Source: Anodontia alba (taxonomy: Eukaryota; Mollusca; Bivalvia; Lucinida; Lucinidae). Taken from it: a DNA stretch of 64,000 bases. Location: contig OZ024836.1 of the NCBI GenBank assembly GCA_964016985.1, forward strand, positions 36,822,152 to 36,886,151. Reading direction: 5' to 3'. The position numbers and the translations under genes were made by a program. Shown here piece after piece: positions 50,588-61,560 of the stretch (the first letter of the stretch is position 1; each line of letters begins with the position of its first letter). The notes beneath the pieces were generated by a model. The model was not told the origin of the DNA. It was given only the letters and a program-made list of their open reading frames with translations, and did not search any database.

Positions 50588-50806
50588 TGTCTTAAATGGT
50601 TCCTTGTTGCCATGTGACTGTCAGGTGACTGGAAGGTATGTGATTGTTAATTCTCCGGTAAAATGGCCACATACTATCGGCAAAATATGTGTGAAAATTC
50701 CATCGAAATTAAGGCAAAATCAAGGGAGCAATGGCTTCTCAAGTAGGGGTACCCCCTCTTACAGGCCTGATTTAAGATTTATGCCGTGCTCAAGGGTTAA
50801 TTATCC
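50588..50806 (+). CDS. Weak exon-like frame, possible lectin-type fragment
   Basis: After TTTTTTTTTAAG, the frame reads VLNGSLLPCDCQVTGRYVIV and NSPVKWPHTIGKICVKIP. C--TGRYV resembles the last strands of F5/8-type C or fucolectin domains, but LTLCEV is missing. A donor GGAAG|GTATGT inside it could end the exon at 50636. Joining from the donor at 50519 keeps frame. The stop falls inside a family K MITE. Very uncertain. Confidence 0.2.
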
Positions 50807-50925
50807 TTGAAAACATATACCTGTATTGTGGGTACTCCTTGAATTGCCTCAATGAGGCAATTTCAATGAGTGTCCAAAATATATGATTTCAAGGAGAATT
50901 AAGAAAAATATTAACACTGTATTTA
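50805..50925. mobile_element. Family K MITE core (copy)
   Basis: TGTATTGTGGGTACTCCTTG, GAATTGCCTCAATGAGGCAATTTC and the inverse ATGAGTGTCCAAAATATATG. Followed by AATTAAGAAAAATATTAA. Confidence 0.7.
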
Positions 50926-50932
50926 CGGTAAA

Positions 50933-51160
50933 TGTCCTAAAATTTTGAACACTTTATTCCATACTTTTTTTGCCTAAATTTTGCTTTTTATGCAATGTTT
51001 CTTACTTTGTACTATGTACCTTGTACTTTGTGAAATGGCAAACAGTGTAGACCCTGATGAGACTGCGCCTTCAGGAGCAGTCTGATCTGGGTCTGCACTA
51101 TTTGCGTATGCCATTTTGTCATACACTTTGGTGTACAAAATTTTAGGATATTTACCGTAA
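50933..51160. mobile_element. Family L MITE (best copy)
   Basis: TIRs TTACGGTAAATGTCCTAAAA and its inverse TTTTAGGATATTTACCGTAA, one mismatch. Core GGCAAACAGTGTAGACCC, GACTGCGCCTTCAGGAGCAGTC, GGGTCTGCACTATTTGC. Confidence 0.85.
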
Positions 51161-51262
51161 CTTTAGTATTGGGACAGACAGGCCTGTGCAAACAGTGCAG
51201 AACCAGATAGGAAGCCACAGAAAGGGGAGTTATGGTTTCCCAATATTTAAGATAAATGTGCT
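51161..51262. mobile_element. Family C MITE, internally deleted
   Basis: TTAGTATTGGGACAGACAGGCC, GCAAACAGTGCAGAACCAGAT, then the right end CCCAATATTTAAGATAAAT. Directly abuts family L. Confidence 0.55.
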
Positions 51263-51540
51263 TCATTCTAATTGAAAAAAAAGAGGTGTCTTGAGCTATG
51301 ATATATAAAGAAATGTTGGCTTTCCCGCTGTCCGAATGATGTCAAACAGGCGTAACACAACAACATATGGAGGTCAACCAGATCATTAAACTTTTCAGGT
51401 ACAATAATCCAGGCTAATTGTTATTGTTTACTTTTCATACAAAATAACAAAACATTAAAATTCAATTGTAAAGCCGAACAAAACTGTACCATACTTAATG
51501 TTTAACTTCTTTGTGAATTTAATTCATGTCAGAAAAATAT

Positions 51541-51750
51541 TGAACCTTTGCTCTGCTGAAGTTAAATATCAACAGATGACATTTTGAACTATTTTTCCCA
51601 GAAAATTAGGCTTGACATGGCATTCAAATTGAAAAAAAAGTGTGGGGGGGGGGGGGGGTGCACTTGATATGAGGGTTGAATCATCTCCTATAAAAGGGGG
51701 GGGGGGGCGGGTGCACTTGATATGAGGGTTGAATCATCTCCTATAAAAAT
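51541..51750. repeat. Family A half-element joined to a poly-G-linked duplication
   Basis: Up to about 51630 a family A left half (AACCTTTGCTCTGCTGAAG, GGCTTGACATGGCATTCAAAT). Then GGTGCACTTGATATGAGGGTTGAATC occurs twice (51658, 51710), each preceded by a G run of 12 or more. Confidence 0.65.
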
Positions 51751-51929
51751 AAGAAAAATATCATTCATTTTATTTTTGTCAGCTCATTTTACTGACTTCT
51801 GAATGATATTCTACATGTATTAAATACACTATCTGCTTATTATTATTTATAACAGCAAATTATGCTCTGTAAAATTGTTAAATGTTATGTCCAATGTGTT
51901 ATCAAGACAAACACCTATACCACTACAGG

Positions 51930-53335
51930 CCATAACTAGAGCAAGTGCCCAGAGGGTCACGAATACCCCCGGCCAGCACCATTTCTTAATTATGATATAT
52001 TTTAAAGTTAATGACAATGATATAAGGCAAGATATAGTTTACAATATCAGTCTCTGAGTGACACTGATCTATCATCCCAAGTACAACTTTCCTGGAGTAG
52101 TCTTCAAGACATGAAGCAAATTTGCTGGGCCATAAAATATAGGTCACTGACCTACATATAGTGGAGAAATTAATCTGATGGTCACACTGATGCATTATAT
52201 ACCAACTATGATGTTCATCCATTAAATAATCTAAAAGATATTAAGCAAAATCACCAGACCATGAAATATAGGTCATACTGACTTATATTTACTTTGAGGT
52301 GAAAGTTTGGGTCACACTGTATCATTATATGTAAATATGACATTTAGGTATCAAATAGTGGGAGATATAAGACAAAATCACAGGGCTATGAAATACAGGT
52401 CACATAATCCCAAAATATGATAGTAATATATCATATTATCTTCAAGATGTAACATAAAATCATTGGACTATGAAATATAGGTCACAGCGACCTACATTTA
52501 CTTTTAGGTCAACTGTTGGATCATACTAATTTATAATCCCAAATAATGATGTTCATACATCAATTAACATTCAAGATATGCAGCAAAATTACTGGACTAT
52601 GAAATATAGGTCAAGGTGACCTACATTTGTTATGCTGTCAATCGTGGTGTCACACAGAACCAATATTCCATCTATCACATTAATCCATGAAATAGTCTTC
52701 AAAATATAAGGCAAAATTTTTAAAGCATGAAAATATGATCACAATGACCTTGACCTTATTACATTGACTGTTGATGTGATAAACATGTACGATGCCCATC
52801 CTTCTTTAAGAAGTTGTTTGTATAAACAAACTGCAAATACTACTTTATTGACCATGAAATAGGCTTCAAAATATAAGTCAAAATCACTGAAGCACGAAAA
52901 TAAGGTCACATTGACCTTGACCTTATTACATTGAATGTTGATGTGATAAACATGTCTGATGCCCATCCTTCTTTAATAAGAAGTTGTTTGTATAAACAAA
53001 CTGCAATATACTACTTTATTGGGGTGTCCTAGATTTTGACCTCTAGCTCCGCCCTGGGGAATGACCGAGGGTCCATAGATGTAGAATAGAAGAGAACTCT
53101 CCCGGGTCCCCCATACCAAATATGAAAAGCTTTTGATCAGTGGCTCCAGAGTTATAAGTAATCAAAAAACTTCGAAGTAAAACTTGGTTACAGAAAAGGT
53201 TAACTAACGGAATCACACCCGGTCGGACGGACGGACAGACGGACAGACAAACGGACTAACGGAACTGATGAAAACTATATACCCCTTTGGCATACTTCGT
53301 ATGCTTCAGCATACTTCGTTTGCCGGGGGTATAAC
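51930..53335 (+). mobile_element. Helentron-like element Q with ~110-130 bp array
   Basis: The left motif GAATACCCCCGGCC is mirrored by GCCGGGGGTATAACC at the right. Array units share ATGAAATATAGGTCA, GACCTACATTTACTT and AAATCAC(T/A)GG; a later pair duplicates GATGTGATAAACATG and AAGAAGTTGTTTGTATAAAC. Near the end: GGACGGACGGACAGACGG (53224) and the hairpin GCATACTTCGTATGC / GCATACTTCG. Same plan as M. Confidence 0.75.
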
Positions 53336-53936
53336 CAAAGGACCAATTGTCCTGTAGTTCATTGAGACATTTGTTCTCAGCAAGTTTTTGGTAACATTTT
53401 TAAATAATGAAACAAATGGTTACGTGCTGGTACAGTTTGAAAAACCTTTGTTTTCTGTATCCTACAGGAACCTGGTATGGAATTTAGTTTTAATTAATTT
53501 GGCATAACAGAAACTTCATATAAAATATGGCTTTGATAAAGTGACATACCAAATATCAAAGGCCTGTGCCATCTAGTTTCACACAAGAAGATTTTTAAAG
53601 TTTTTCCCCATATGCCTCTCTGTAAAAAAAGTGACCCTTGGGGCAGGGCCATTTTTGACCCCAGAGCTATGATTTGAACAATCTTGGTAAAGGTCCACTA
53701 GATAAAACTGTATAAGTACCAAATGTCAATGGCTTTAATATGCATACAAGAAGAATTTTAAAAGTTTTTTCCCCATACGAATCTATGTAAGACAAGTGAC
53801 CTCCAGGTAATTTTGACCCCAGGGCCATGATTTGAAGAATCTTACCAAAGGCCCTCTAGCTGAAGTTACATACAATATATCAAAGGTCTGGGCCTTCTGG
53901 TTTTCAGACAAAAAGATTTTTAAAAGTTTTTCCTGA

Positions 53937-54146
53937 ACCCTTAAAGCGCCAAGCAAAATTTGTAGCAGACGACATTCTAAAATTTTCATTTTTTTTTTTA
54001 TTTTTCAGAGAAAACAAGTCGTGATATTTCATGTGAATCATCTGCTTGGCAGATATATGAAATATCAAGACTTGTCTTCATCTGAAAATAAAAACAAAAT
54101 CAAAATTGTCATCTGCTTTAGTTGTGACTGGCGCTTTAAGGGTTAA
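53937..54146. mobile_element. Family A MITE inserted in element T (best copy)
   Basis: TIRs AACCCTTAAAGCGCCA and TGGCGCTTTAAGGGTT are perfect. Core CAAGTCGTGATATTTCATGTG and ATATGAAATATCAAGACTTG. It separates TTTTTCCTG from the array phrase ACTATGTAAAACAAGTGA. Confidence 0.85.
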
Positions 54147-54640
54147 ATGAGACTATGTAAAACAAGTGAAACCTGGGATGGGGCCATTTTTGACCCCAGG
54201 GCTACATTTTGACCAATCTTGGTAGAGGTTTACAAGACAAACTACATACCAAATATCAAAGGCCCCTGCCTTCCAGTTTCAGACATGAAGATTTTTAAAG
54301 TTTTTTCCTATAATGTCTAGTAAAACAATATGTGATCCCCAGGGCAGGACCATTTTGACCGCAAGGTTATAATTTGAACAATCTTGGTAAATGTCTACTA
54401 GATAAAGCTACATACATGTACCACAAATATCAAAGGCTGGGCCTTCTAGTTTCACAAGAGAAGATTTTTTTAAGTTTTTCCCTTTATGGGTCTATGTAAA
54501 ACAAGTGAACCCCATGGCAGAGCCATTTTTGACCCCGAGGCTTTAATTTGAACAATCTTGGTAGAGGTCTATTAGATAAAATTATACATGTACCCCAAAT
54601 ATCAAAGGCCTAGACATTCTACTTTCAGACAAGAAGATTT

Positions 54641-54852
54641 TTAACCCTAGTCCTGCTGAACCCGGATATACCCTGCCTTTGCAAACAGTGTAGAGCCATG
54701 TCAGTTGGCTTCTGAAGAAGCCAACTGATCTGGATCTGCACTATTTGCCAGTAAGTTTGTGAACTTATATCAACAATCTGGATCAAGTAATCTGATTGGC
54801 TGAAAATTAGAAGTGGGCGTGGCATCTTTATTTATTCAGCATGATGGGTTAA
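54641..54852. mobile_element. piggyBac-like MITE, family B (copy 12), TTAA duplication shown
   Basis: Array T elsewhere reads AGATTTTTAAAGTTTTTCCC. Here AGATTT-TTAA, the MITE (CCCTAGTCCTGCTGAAC to CAGCATGATGGG), then TTAA-AGTTTTTCCC. This intact-versus-filled comparison shows a TTAA target duplication. Confidence 0.93.
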
Positions 54853-55559
54853 AGTTTTTCCCTATATGATTCTATATGTAAAGCATGAGGGCCATTTTTT
54901 ATTCCAGGGCTATAACTTGAACAATCTTGGTACAAGCCCATCAGATTAACTTACACACCAAATATCAAAGGCCTGGGTCTTCTAGCTTCAGAGAAGATGT
55001 TTTTAAAGTTTTTCTGTATACGTTATACAAGCGAACCTTGGGGCAGGGCCATTTTTGACCCCAGGGCTATAATTTGAAAAATCTTGGTAAAGGTCCACAA
55101 GATAAAGCTACACACCACATATCAACGGCCTGGGCCTTCTAGTTCCAGACCATTTTTAAAATTTTGCCTATAGGAGTCTGTGTAAAAATATTAGACTTCC
55201 TTAAAAAGGTCAAGGTCAACCCAAGGTTGTCATTTTTTTAAGCTTTATTGGGCCTGTGTCCCAAAAGCTGCATACCAAGTCCAAGGACCATTGGCCCTTT
55301 GGTTCTGGAGAAGATCTTAAAGGGTTCTTACCATATATGGGCGTGTAGGCCATCTTGGTCATGGGACCCAGATGCAATGAACAAACTTCCGTTCCCCTTA
55401 CCCACTGAGGCTCCATATGAAATCTGGCTTTGATTGGCTGAGTGATTTTTGAGAAGACATTTGAAGAGTGTGGATGACAGGCAGACAATGGACGGATGGA
55501 TGGACGGACGACGGAGCATGCCTATACTATAAGCTTATCTATGAGCTCTGGTGAGCTAA

Positions 55560-57215
55560 TAAATACATATCAGACATTTTCTTCATGAGATCAGTTTTGG
55601 TACAATACATACACTTTTTCATGGTATCATTTCTGGTACAATAGATACATTTTTCATGAGGTCAGCTCTAGAATAACAGATACATTTTTCATGACGTCAG
55701 TTCTAGTACAACAGAAACATTTTTCATGAGGTCAGTTCTTGTACAACAGATACATTGTTTCATGAAGTCCATTCTGGTACACTAGACAGATTTCTTCATG
55801 AGCTCTGGTTCAATACAGACATTTTTCCATGAGGTCAGTTCTGGTACAACAAATACATTTTTTTCATGACATCAGTTGTGGTCCAATAGATACTTCTTAC
55901 ATGAGGTCAGTTCTGGTACAATAGATAGATTTTTCATGAGGCCAGTTCTGGTACTAGATACATTTTTGATGAGGTAAGTTTCAGTACAATATAGATACAT
56001 TCTTCATTAGGTCAGTTCTGGTACAATAAATACTTTTTTCATGACATGAGCTGGTACAATAGATACATTTTCCCCGAGGTCATTTCTGGTACAATAAATA
56101 CATTTTTTCATGAGGTCAGTTCTGGTACAATAGTTACATTTTTCATGAGATAGATTTTTTTCATGAGGTCAGTTCTGGTTCAATAGATACATTTTTCATA
56201 AGGTCAGTTCTGGTACAACAGATAGAATTTTTCATGAAGTCAGTTCTGGTACAACAGATACAATTTTGATGAGGTAAGTTCCAGTAAAACAGATACATTT
56301 TTCATAGGTCAGTTCTGGTACAACAGATACTTTTTTTCATGATATGAGTTCTGGTACAATAGATACATTTTTCATGAGGTCAGTTCTGGTACAATAGATA
56401 CAATATTCACAAAGTCAGTTCTGATACAACAGATACATTTTTCATGAGATATATTTTTTCACAAGGTCAGTTCTGGTGCAATAGATATATTTTTCATGAG
56501 GCCAGTTCTGGTACAATGGATACATTTTTCATGCAGTCAGTTCTGGTACAATAGATACATTATTCATGAGATAGATTTTTTTCATGAGGTCAGATCTGGT
56601 ACAACAGATACATTTTTCATGAGGTCAGTATAAATTTTTAATGAGGTAAGTTCCGGTTCAATAGATACATTTTTCATAGGTCAGTTCTGGTGCAGAGATA
56701 CATATTTCATGAGGTCAGTTCTGATACAAAATACAGTTTTTGCATGAAGTCAGTTTTGATACAACAGATACATTTTTTTCATGAGGTCAGTTCTGATACA
56801 ATAGATACATTTTTTCATTAGATCAGTTCTGGTACTGTAGATACATTTTTTCATGAGGTCAGTTCTGGTACAGTAGATACAGTTTTTCATGAGGTCAGTT
56901 CTGGTACAACAGATACATTTTTATCAGGCAAGTTCTGGTACAACAGATAGACTTTTTCATAATGTCAGTACTGGTGCAATAGATACATAAATGTTTCATG
57001 ATGTAAGTTCTGGTACAATTTTCAAAGAACTTTTAATATCAAGAATAATATACTAAAACCTTTATTACCAGTATCTGAAATCAATTCAATAATATGGCAA
57101 TCTCAGTTGATGGAGCATGATCAAAGGTATTAAATGATGGACAACCAACAGATGACCAACCAACACCAAGTAATCACAACAGCTCATCCTGAGCCTTCAG
57201 CTCAGGTGAGCTAAA
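55560..57215 (+). mobile_element. Element U: 36-38 bp minisatellite, about 40 copies
   Basis: Unit TTTTTCATGAGGTCAGTTC followed by TGGTACAATAGATACA repeats from about 55565 to 57030 with small indels. The tail has GATGGACAACCAACAGATG, then CCTGAGCCTTCAGCTCAGG hairpin and TGAGCTAA, similar to the end of element T. Probably another tandem-array mobile element. Confidence 0.8.
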
Positions 57216-57765
57216 GAAGAAATCAGGAAGAGACAAAAATGCTGGAACTCTTTATTACAAAACTATATTCATACAGGACATGATAACCACTAATGTCCTA
57301 TCAGAAATAGTAGTCTATGACCTTAAAGGGTAAGTCCAAATGTGCCACAGCATATCAAATTCTGATAATCAATAAAAACCCCTTGGTCCCTCAAAACATT
57401 CATGCAATGTTTTATTAACTGCTTGAAAGCACTGATTTGTGTTTGTGTGTGTTACGGCTTCAGGGCTGCTTCAAGTTCAGTTGTGTCCTTGTACATGTAT
57501 GTTAGATTTGATGCTCATGGAAAGTATTTATCTCTCTAAGCTGTCAAGCAGAATTTCAACAAAACAGCTTAAAACCAAGGCTTTATATGATTTTTTTTTC
57601 ATATATATTTTTACAAGTACATGTCCCTGGGGTGGAGATGCACGTGGTCTAAGGTAACATATTCGAGGTCTTCACTGTCTGTATACAAGAAAATATGCAT
57701 TTTCCCATAAATGTCATGATAATTATATAGGTCTAGATAAAGCAATTTTTTTCAACAGAAAAGTA
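57216..57765. other. Stretch with no recognised feature
   Basis: A short frame at 57439-57657 lacks splice signals and domains. Nothing else. Confidence 0.4.
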
Positions 57766-57964
57766 TTAACCCTTACCCTGCTGAATAATTTAATTAGCCA
57801 CACCCATTTCTGACTATCAGCCAATCAGATTACATCATATAATGTTTTTGTTCAAATTCACAAACTGAATGGCAAACAGTGTAGATCCAGATCAGATGGC
57901 TTCTTCAGATCTGGATCTACACTGTTTGCAAAGGTGTTGTTGTGAACAGCAGGATAAGGGTTAA
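57766..57964. mobile_element. piggyBac-like MITE, family B (copy 13)
   Basis: TTAA-CCCTTACCCTGCTGAAT to AACAGCAGGATAAGGG-TTAA. Core GTAGATCCAGATCAGATGGC and AGATCTGGATCTACACTG. Shares its right TTAA with a K MITE. Confidence 0.85.
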
Positions 57965-58190
57965 TATTTTTCTTATTTCTTTATGAAAACATATGTTGTT
58001 GGTATTCATTAGAAGTGCCTCAATGAGGTGCTTCTAATGAATACCACAATGTATATTTTTGTGAAGAAATTATATTTTGTCTAATGTCAATGAGGCACTT
58101 CTAATGAATACCACAACATATGTTTTTGTGAAGAAATTATATTTTTCTTATGTCAATGAGGCCTTCTAATCATTACAAAAACATGCCTAG
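57961..58190. mobile_element. Family K MITE with duplicated half
   Basis: TTAATATTTTTCTTATTTC, AACATATGTTGTTGGTATTC, AGAAGTGCCTCAATGAGGTGC and the inverse. The second half (GAGGCACTTCTAATGAATACC to AGAAATTATATTTT) then repeats once more (period about 70 bp). Confidence 0.7.
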
Positions 58191-58239
58191 TCTAATATAC
58201 TGTAAATTTTACCACCAAAAAATGAAAACTTTCAGATAA

Positions 58240-58390
58240 AAAGTTCTAATATTTTTCCTATTTCTGCGCAAAAAATAGATTATGGGTACTCCTTAGAATT
58301 GCCTTGTTAGAACTGCCTCACCTCAATGAGGTGGTTCTAATGAGTACCCACAATCTATGTTTTTGAGCAGAAATAAGAAAAATAATGTAT
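58240..58390. mobile_element. Family K-like hairpin
   Basis: TATTTTTCCTATTTCTGCGC faces GAGCAGAAATAAGAAAAATA, and ATAGATTATGGGTACTCC faces GAGTACCCACAATCTAT. The centre is TGCCTCACCTCAATGAGGTGG. A further K scrap with AATACCACAACGTATGTTTTCG follows at 58465-58560. Confidence 0.7.
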
Positions 58391-58572
58391 AGCCCTGTAA
58401 ACCCCAGTTTTACTATATAAAAGTGGGGTTTAAGGGGTCAAAATTATATAGGCATGTTTTTGTGATATGAATACCACAACGTATGTTTTCGTGGAGACAT
58501 AAGAAAAATACTGTGGATACCCCCTCTTATCTGGAGCTATAACAATATATCCATGTTACATTTCTATCAAAA

Positions 58573-58785
58573 TTAACACTTAGCATGCTATGGCAAATTC
58601 AGCAGATTATAAGTTGATGACATTTTTCCCTGGGAAATAAGGTTTGACATTTCATGCAAAATTGTCTCCCTGCTTTGTAGACAATTTGCTTTACATATCT
58701 GACAGTATTTTCAGAGGAAAAGTAAGAAATATATTTCAGAATGCTGTCTATAGTGAAATTTTTACCAAGAGTACTTAAGCATTAA
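58573..58785. mobile_element. Family A MITE (copy)
   Basis: TTAACACTTAGCATGCTATGG to ACCAAGAGTACTTAAGCATTAA. Core AGGTTTGACATTTCATGCAAA and a worn inverse. Confidence 0.65.
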
Positions 58786-59030
58786 ATCATACTATCAGTA
58801 AAGTGATTATACTTGGCTTAGGTCAAAAGTCCTTTTAAACGTCCCTTCAAAATAGATTTACAACATTCTTCGCATCTAATTTGAATCATAAAGTTAAACA
58901 CAAGAGTTCTGCTTTTGTTTTTATTTAGGGGAGACTCATAAATACACCATAACACTATTGCTGGGAGCCAAAGCAAAAACCATGCTAGCAAAACAATCAT
59001 GTTGTATCCAAGCAATAAAAACGATAATAC

Positions 59031-59864
59031 CCTGCCATTGTCATGTGCAGATAACTCTGTAAAGTGACAAAATTTGCCCATTTGCAATCCCAAACCAGAT
59101 ATCTACAATATCAATGCACAAACCAAGTTTTGTGAAAAGCCCTTGATATTTATTTAAGTTATGATCCAGAAATGAAAATACAGATGTGTGGCAGGCGGAT
59201 AACTGTCCAAAATAGACAAAATTTGCCCATTAGCAATCCCAAACCAGATCTCAACAATATCAATGCACATACCAAGTTTGGTGAAAATTTTTTGACAGTT
59301 ACTTAAGTTATCATCTGGAAACAAAGATATGGACATGTGGTGGGCAGATAACTGTCAAAATTGATGAAATTTGCCCATTAGCAATCCAAAACCACAATAT
59401 CAATGCATATGCCAATTTTGGTCAAATTCTATTGACGTTTACTCAAGTTATCAACCAGAAATGAATTATGGATTGACCGACAATAGACGGTTTGGTTTGA
59501 TTGTGCTGGGGTTTAACGACACATCAACCCTTGTGGGTCATTTTGTGTCGTCTCCCAAAGAAAGGGAGTAGAAGAAGTAGTAGAGGAGATGAAAGAGAGT
59601 GACAGGGGAGAATGAGGAAAATGAATGACAGTGAAGAAACAGAAGAAATAAAACATTCCCCCTTTACCCATACCTGCTGCAAGGACAACAGGCCTTGCCC
59701 AACTGTAAGCCAATATCAGCCGGATGCCCTGCAATGCAATTAAGATACACGGCACCTTTGTCTCACCCAGCCACCCCCGACGACAGACATACAAGGGAAC
59801 AGACACATGGAAATCAAATGTGAAACCATAATACCCTACCACTATCATGTGGTGGGGTATAAAA
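59031..59864 (+). mobile_element. Helentron-like element M3, interrupted by SINE N
   Basis: GATAATACCCTGCCA at the left and TGGTGGGGTATAAAAA at the right. Array units AAATTTGCCCATTAGCAATCC near 59071, 59219 and 59367. Right-end stem TACCCTACCAC / GTGGTGGGGTA. N3 sits where M1 has its (ACGG)n stretch. Confidence 0.75.
59489..59776 (-). mobile_element. SINE-like element N3 with 12-bp TSD
   Basis: Reverse orientation. TTTAACGACACATCAACCC to TTGTCTCACCCAGCCACC. Flanks CCGACAATAGAC (59477-59488) and CCGACGACAGAC (59777-59788) differ at two bases. Confidence 0.85.
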
Positions 59865-61548
59865 ATGTAAAGATTAAATTTGTATGTAGCAAGGGTCATT
59901 TTCCTATATAAGCTATACAGTTTTGTTTGGCAACAACACTTTTGGGGTCAGATACCAATAACATAATTTTGCAAGACAACTGTACCCATAAACCAAATTT
60001 GGTAAGCATGAGGGAAAACAGTACCGGAGCTACACTCAAGAAGTTTGTTTTTTGGGGTTTTTTGCTTACAGTAGGTCAGAGGTAAACATATAGGCCCCAG
60101 AGACCTACTTTTTGAACAACTCAAAAACACCATCTTTAGTAGCAGTACCAATACATCAAATATGATAAACCCATGACATTAAACTTTTTTTCTGTTATGT
60201 ACGTTAGGGCCAAGGTTCACAATTAGTCCTTAGTTATGGTCTACCTTCATTTAAGGCCATAAAATTTTAACATGGTGCGCAATGCACAAAAAGGGCCCAT
60301 ATGTAACTTGCGAACAGCACTAGCCCTGATCTGGGACTTCACTGCCTGCTTACAGAATCAATGGACATTGAAGTATATATTGAGGAATATAGAATGTCCA
60401 GATCAGACTGCACAGATGCACTCACTGATCTTGGCTTTCGTTGTTCGCTTATGACATAAAGGACTTTTTTGCATATTGCGCAACATATGAAATAAGGTAT
60501 TAACAGTCAAATAAAATGAATAATCTTATGTTTATTCATTAAATGATATACAGAACTGTATTTATTTAATTCATCGCTGAAAATAAACTTTCATGAGAAA
60601 GCGCTTTTAAAAATGTGCTTTGCAAAGCACAGTTCTTAAATTTAAGGTCATCCTTAACTTCAAGGAATGACTTTGAACCCTTATCTAAAGGTCACAGTGA
60701 AATTCTTAGGCTTGAACAGACTGGAGCTCTAACCAATGCCACGCAACCATATAATATAAATAAGTTTAATAGATGTAGTCATACACCATATTTTGGTCAG
60801 CCTATGTCATAACATACTGTAGATATGCCCCAGAAAATTTATAAAAGTAGATCAAAAGTCAACAGTCATAGTGACCCACTTTTGGTATGACACAGTAGAA
60901 TTACCCATACAATAAATCTGACGTCCAAGTCACAATATGCACCCATATTTAAAAAAAAAAAAACATTGCAAAAAGTAGGTCAGAAATAAGATATAGGTCA
61001 CAGCAACTTCCTTTTGGTATGCAAGTTATATGGCCTGGGTCCCAGTCAAACTACAGTCAAATGCTGTAACCACTTCACTATGGTATACTTTTGCCCTATA
61101 TAGCATTTTTGTTTAAGTTCCTGTAGTTACATGAGGGGCTAAAGCTAAGTTCCTTTTATGCATGACATAACTCAAAATGGTCTTGCCTTACCCCTCTGGA
61201 GAGGAGTCAACACTAAAAGGAAAGAATTTCATAAGTAGCCTGACGTCAGGCCAAGCAAACAGGAAATCACAAAAGTTGTCTCCTTTGTCAAAAATGGCAG
61301 AAAATTTACCATATTGTATCCATTTCCCTTATGGTGAAAGATACACCTGGACAATTTCGACCCCACTTTGCAAAGGGAGACAACTTCTGCAGACAAGAAG
61401 TTGCCCCCCTAGTGTTTGAAAATTTAATCATGGGAGACCCCTCTTGAAAGAATTTGCTTCAGAGGGAGCAAATTTCTTTCAAGATTAGCCAGCAGTGAAA
61501 AGGGATGCAAACATCAACATGTAGGAGTTATTTCCCTTGGAGGTATAT
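59865..61548. other. Stretch with faint repeat traces only
   Basis: Phrases like element Q recur (TAGGTCAGAGGTAAACATATAGG near 60075, AGGTCAGAAATAAGATATAGGTCA near 60980). A core I-like inverted pair lies at 60305-60450 (CTAGCCCTGATCTGGGACTTC, CCAGATCAGACTGC). No gene supported. Confidence 0.35.
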
Positions 61549-61560
61549 CTATTCCCTTTG

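Larger units (their letters stand above)
53540..55555 (+). mobile_element. Tandem-array element T, ~165-bp units
   Basis: About eight units with ATATCAAAGGCCTGGGCC, AAGATTTTTAAAGTTTTTCCC, TGACCCCAGGGCTATAATTTG and AATCTTGGTAAAGGTC. Ends with GGACGGATGGATGGACGGACG (55491) and TATGAGCTCTGGTGAGCTAA. Two TTAA MITEs have inserted (53937-54146, 54641-54852). Confidence 0.75.
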
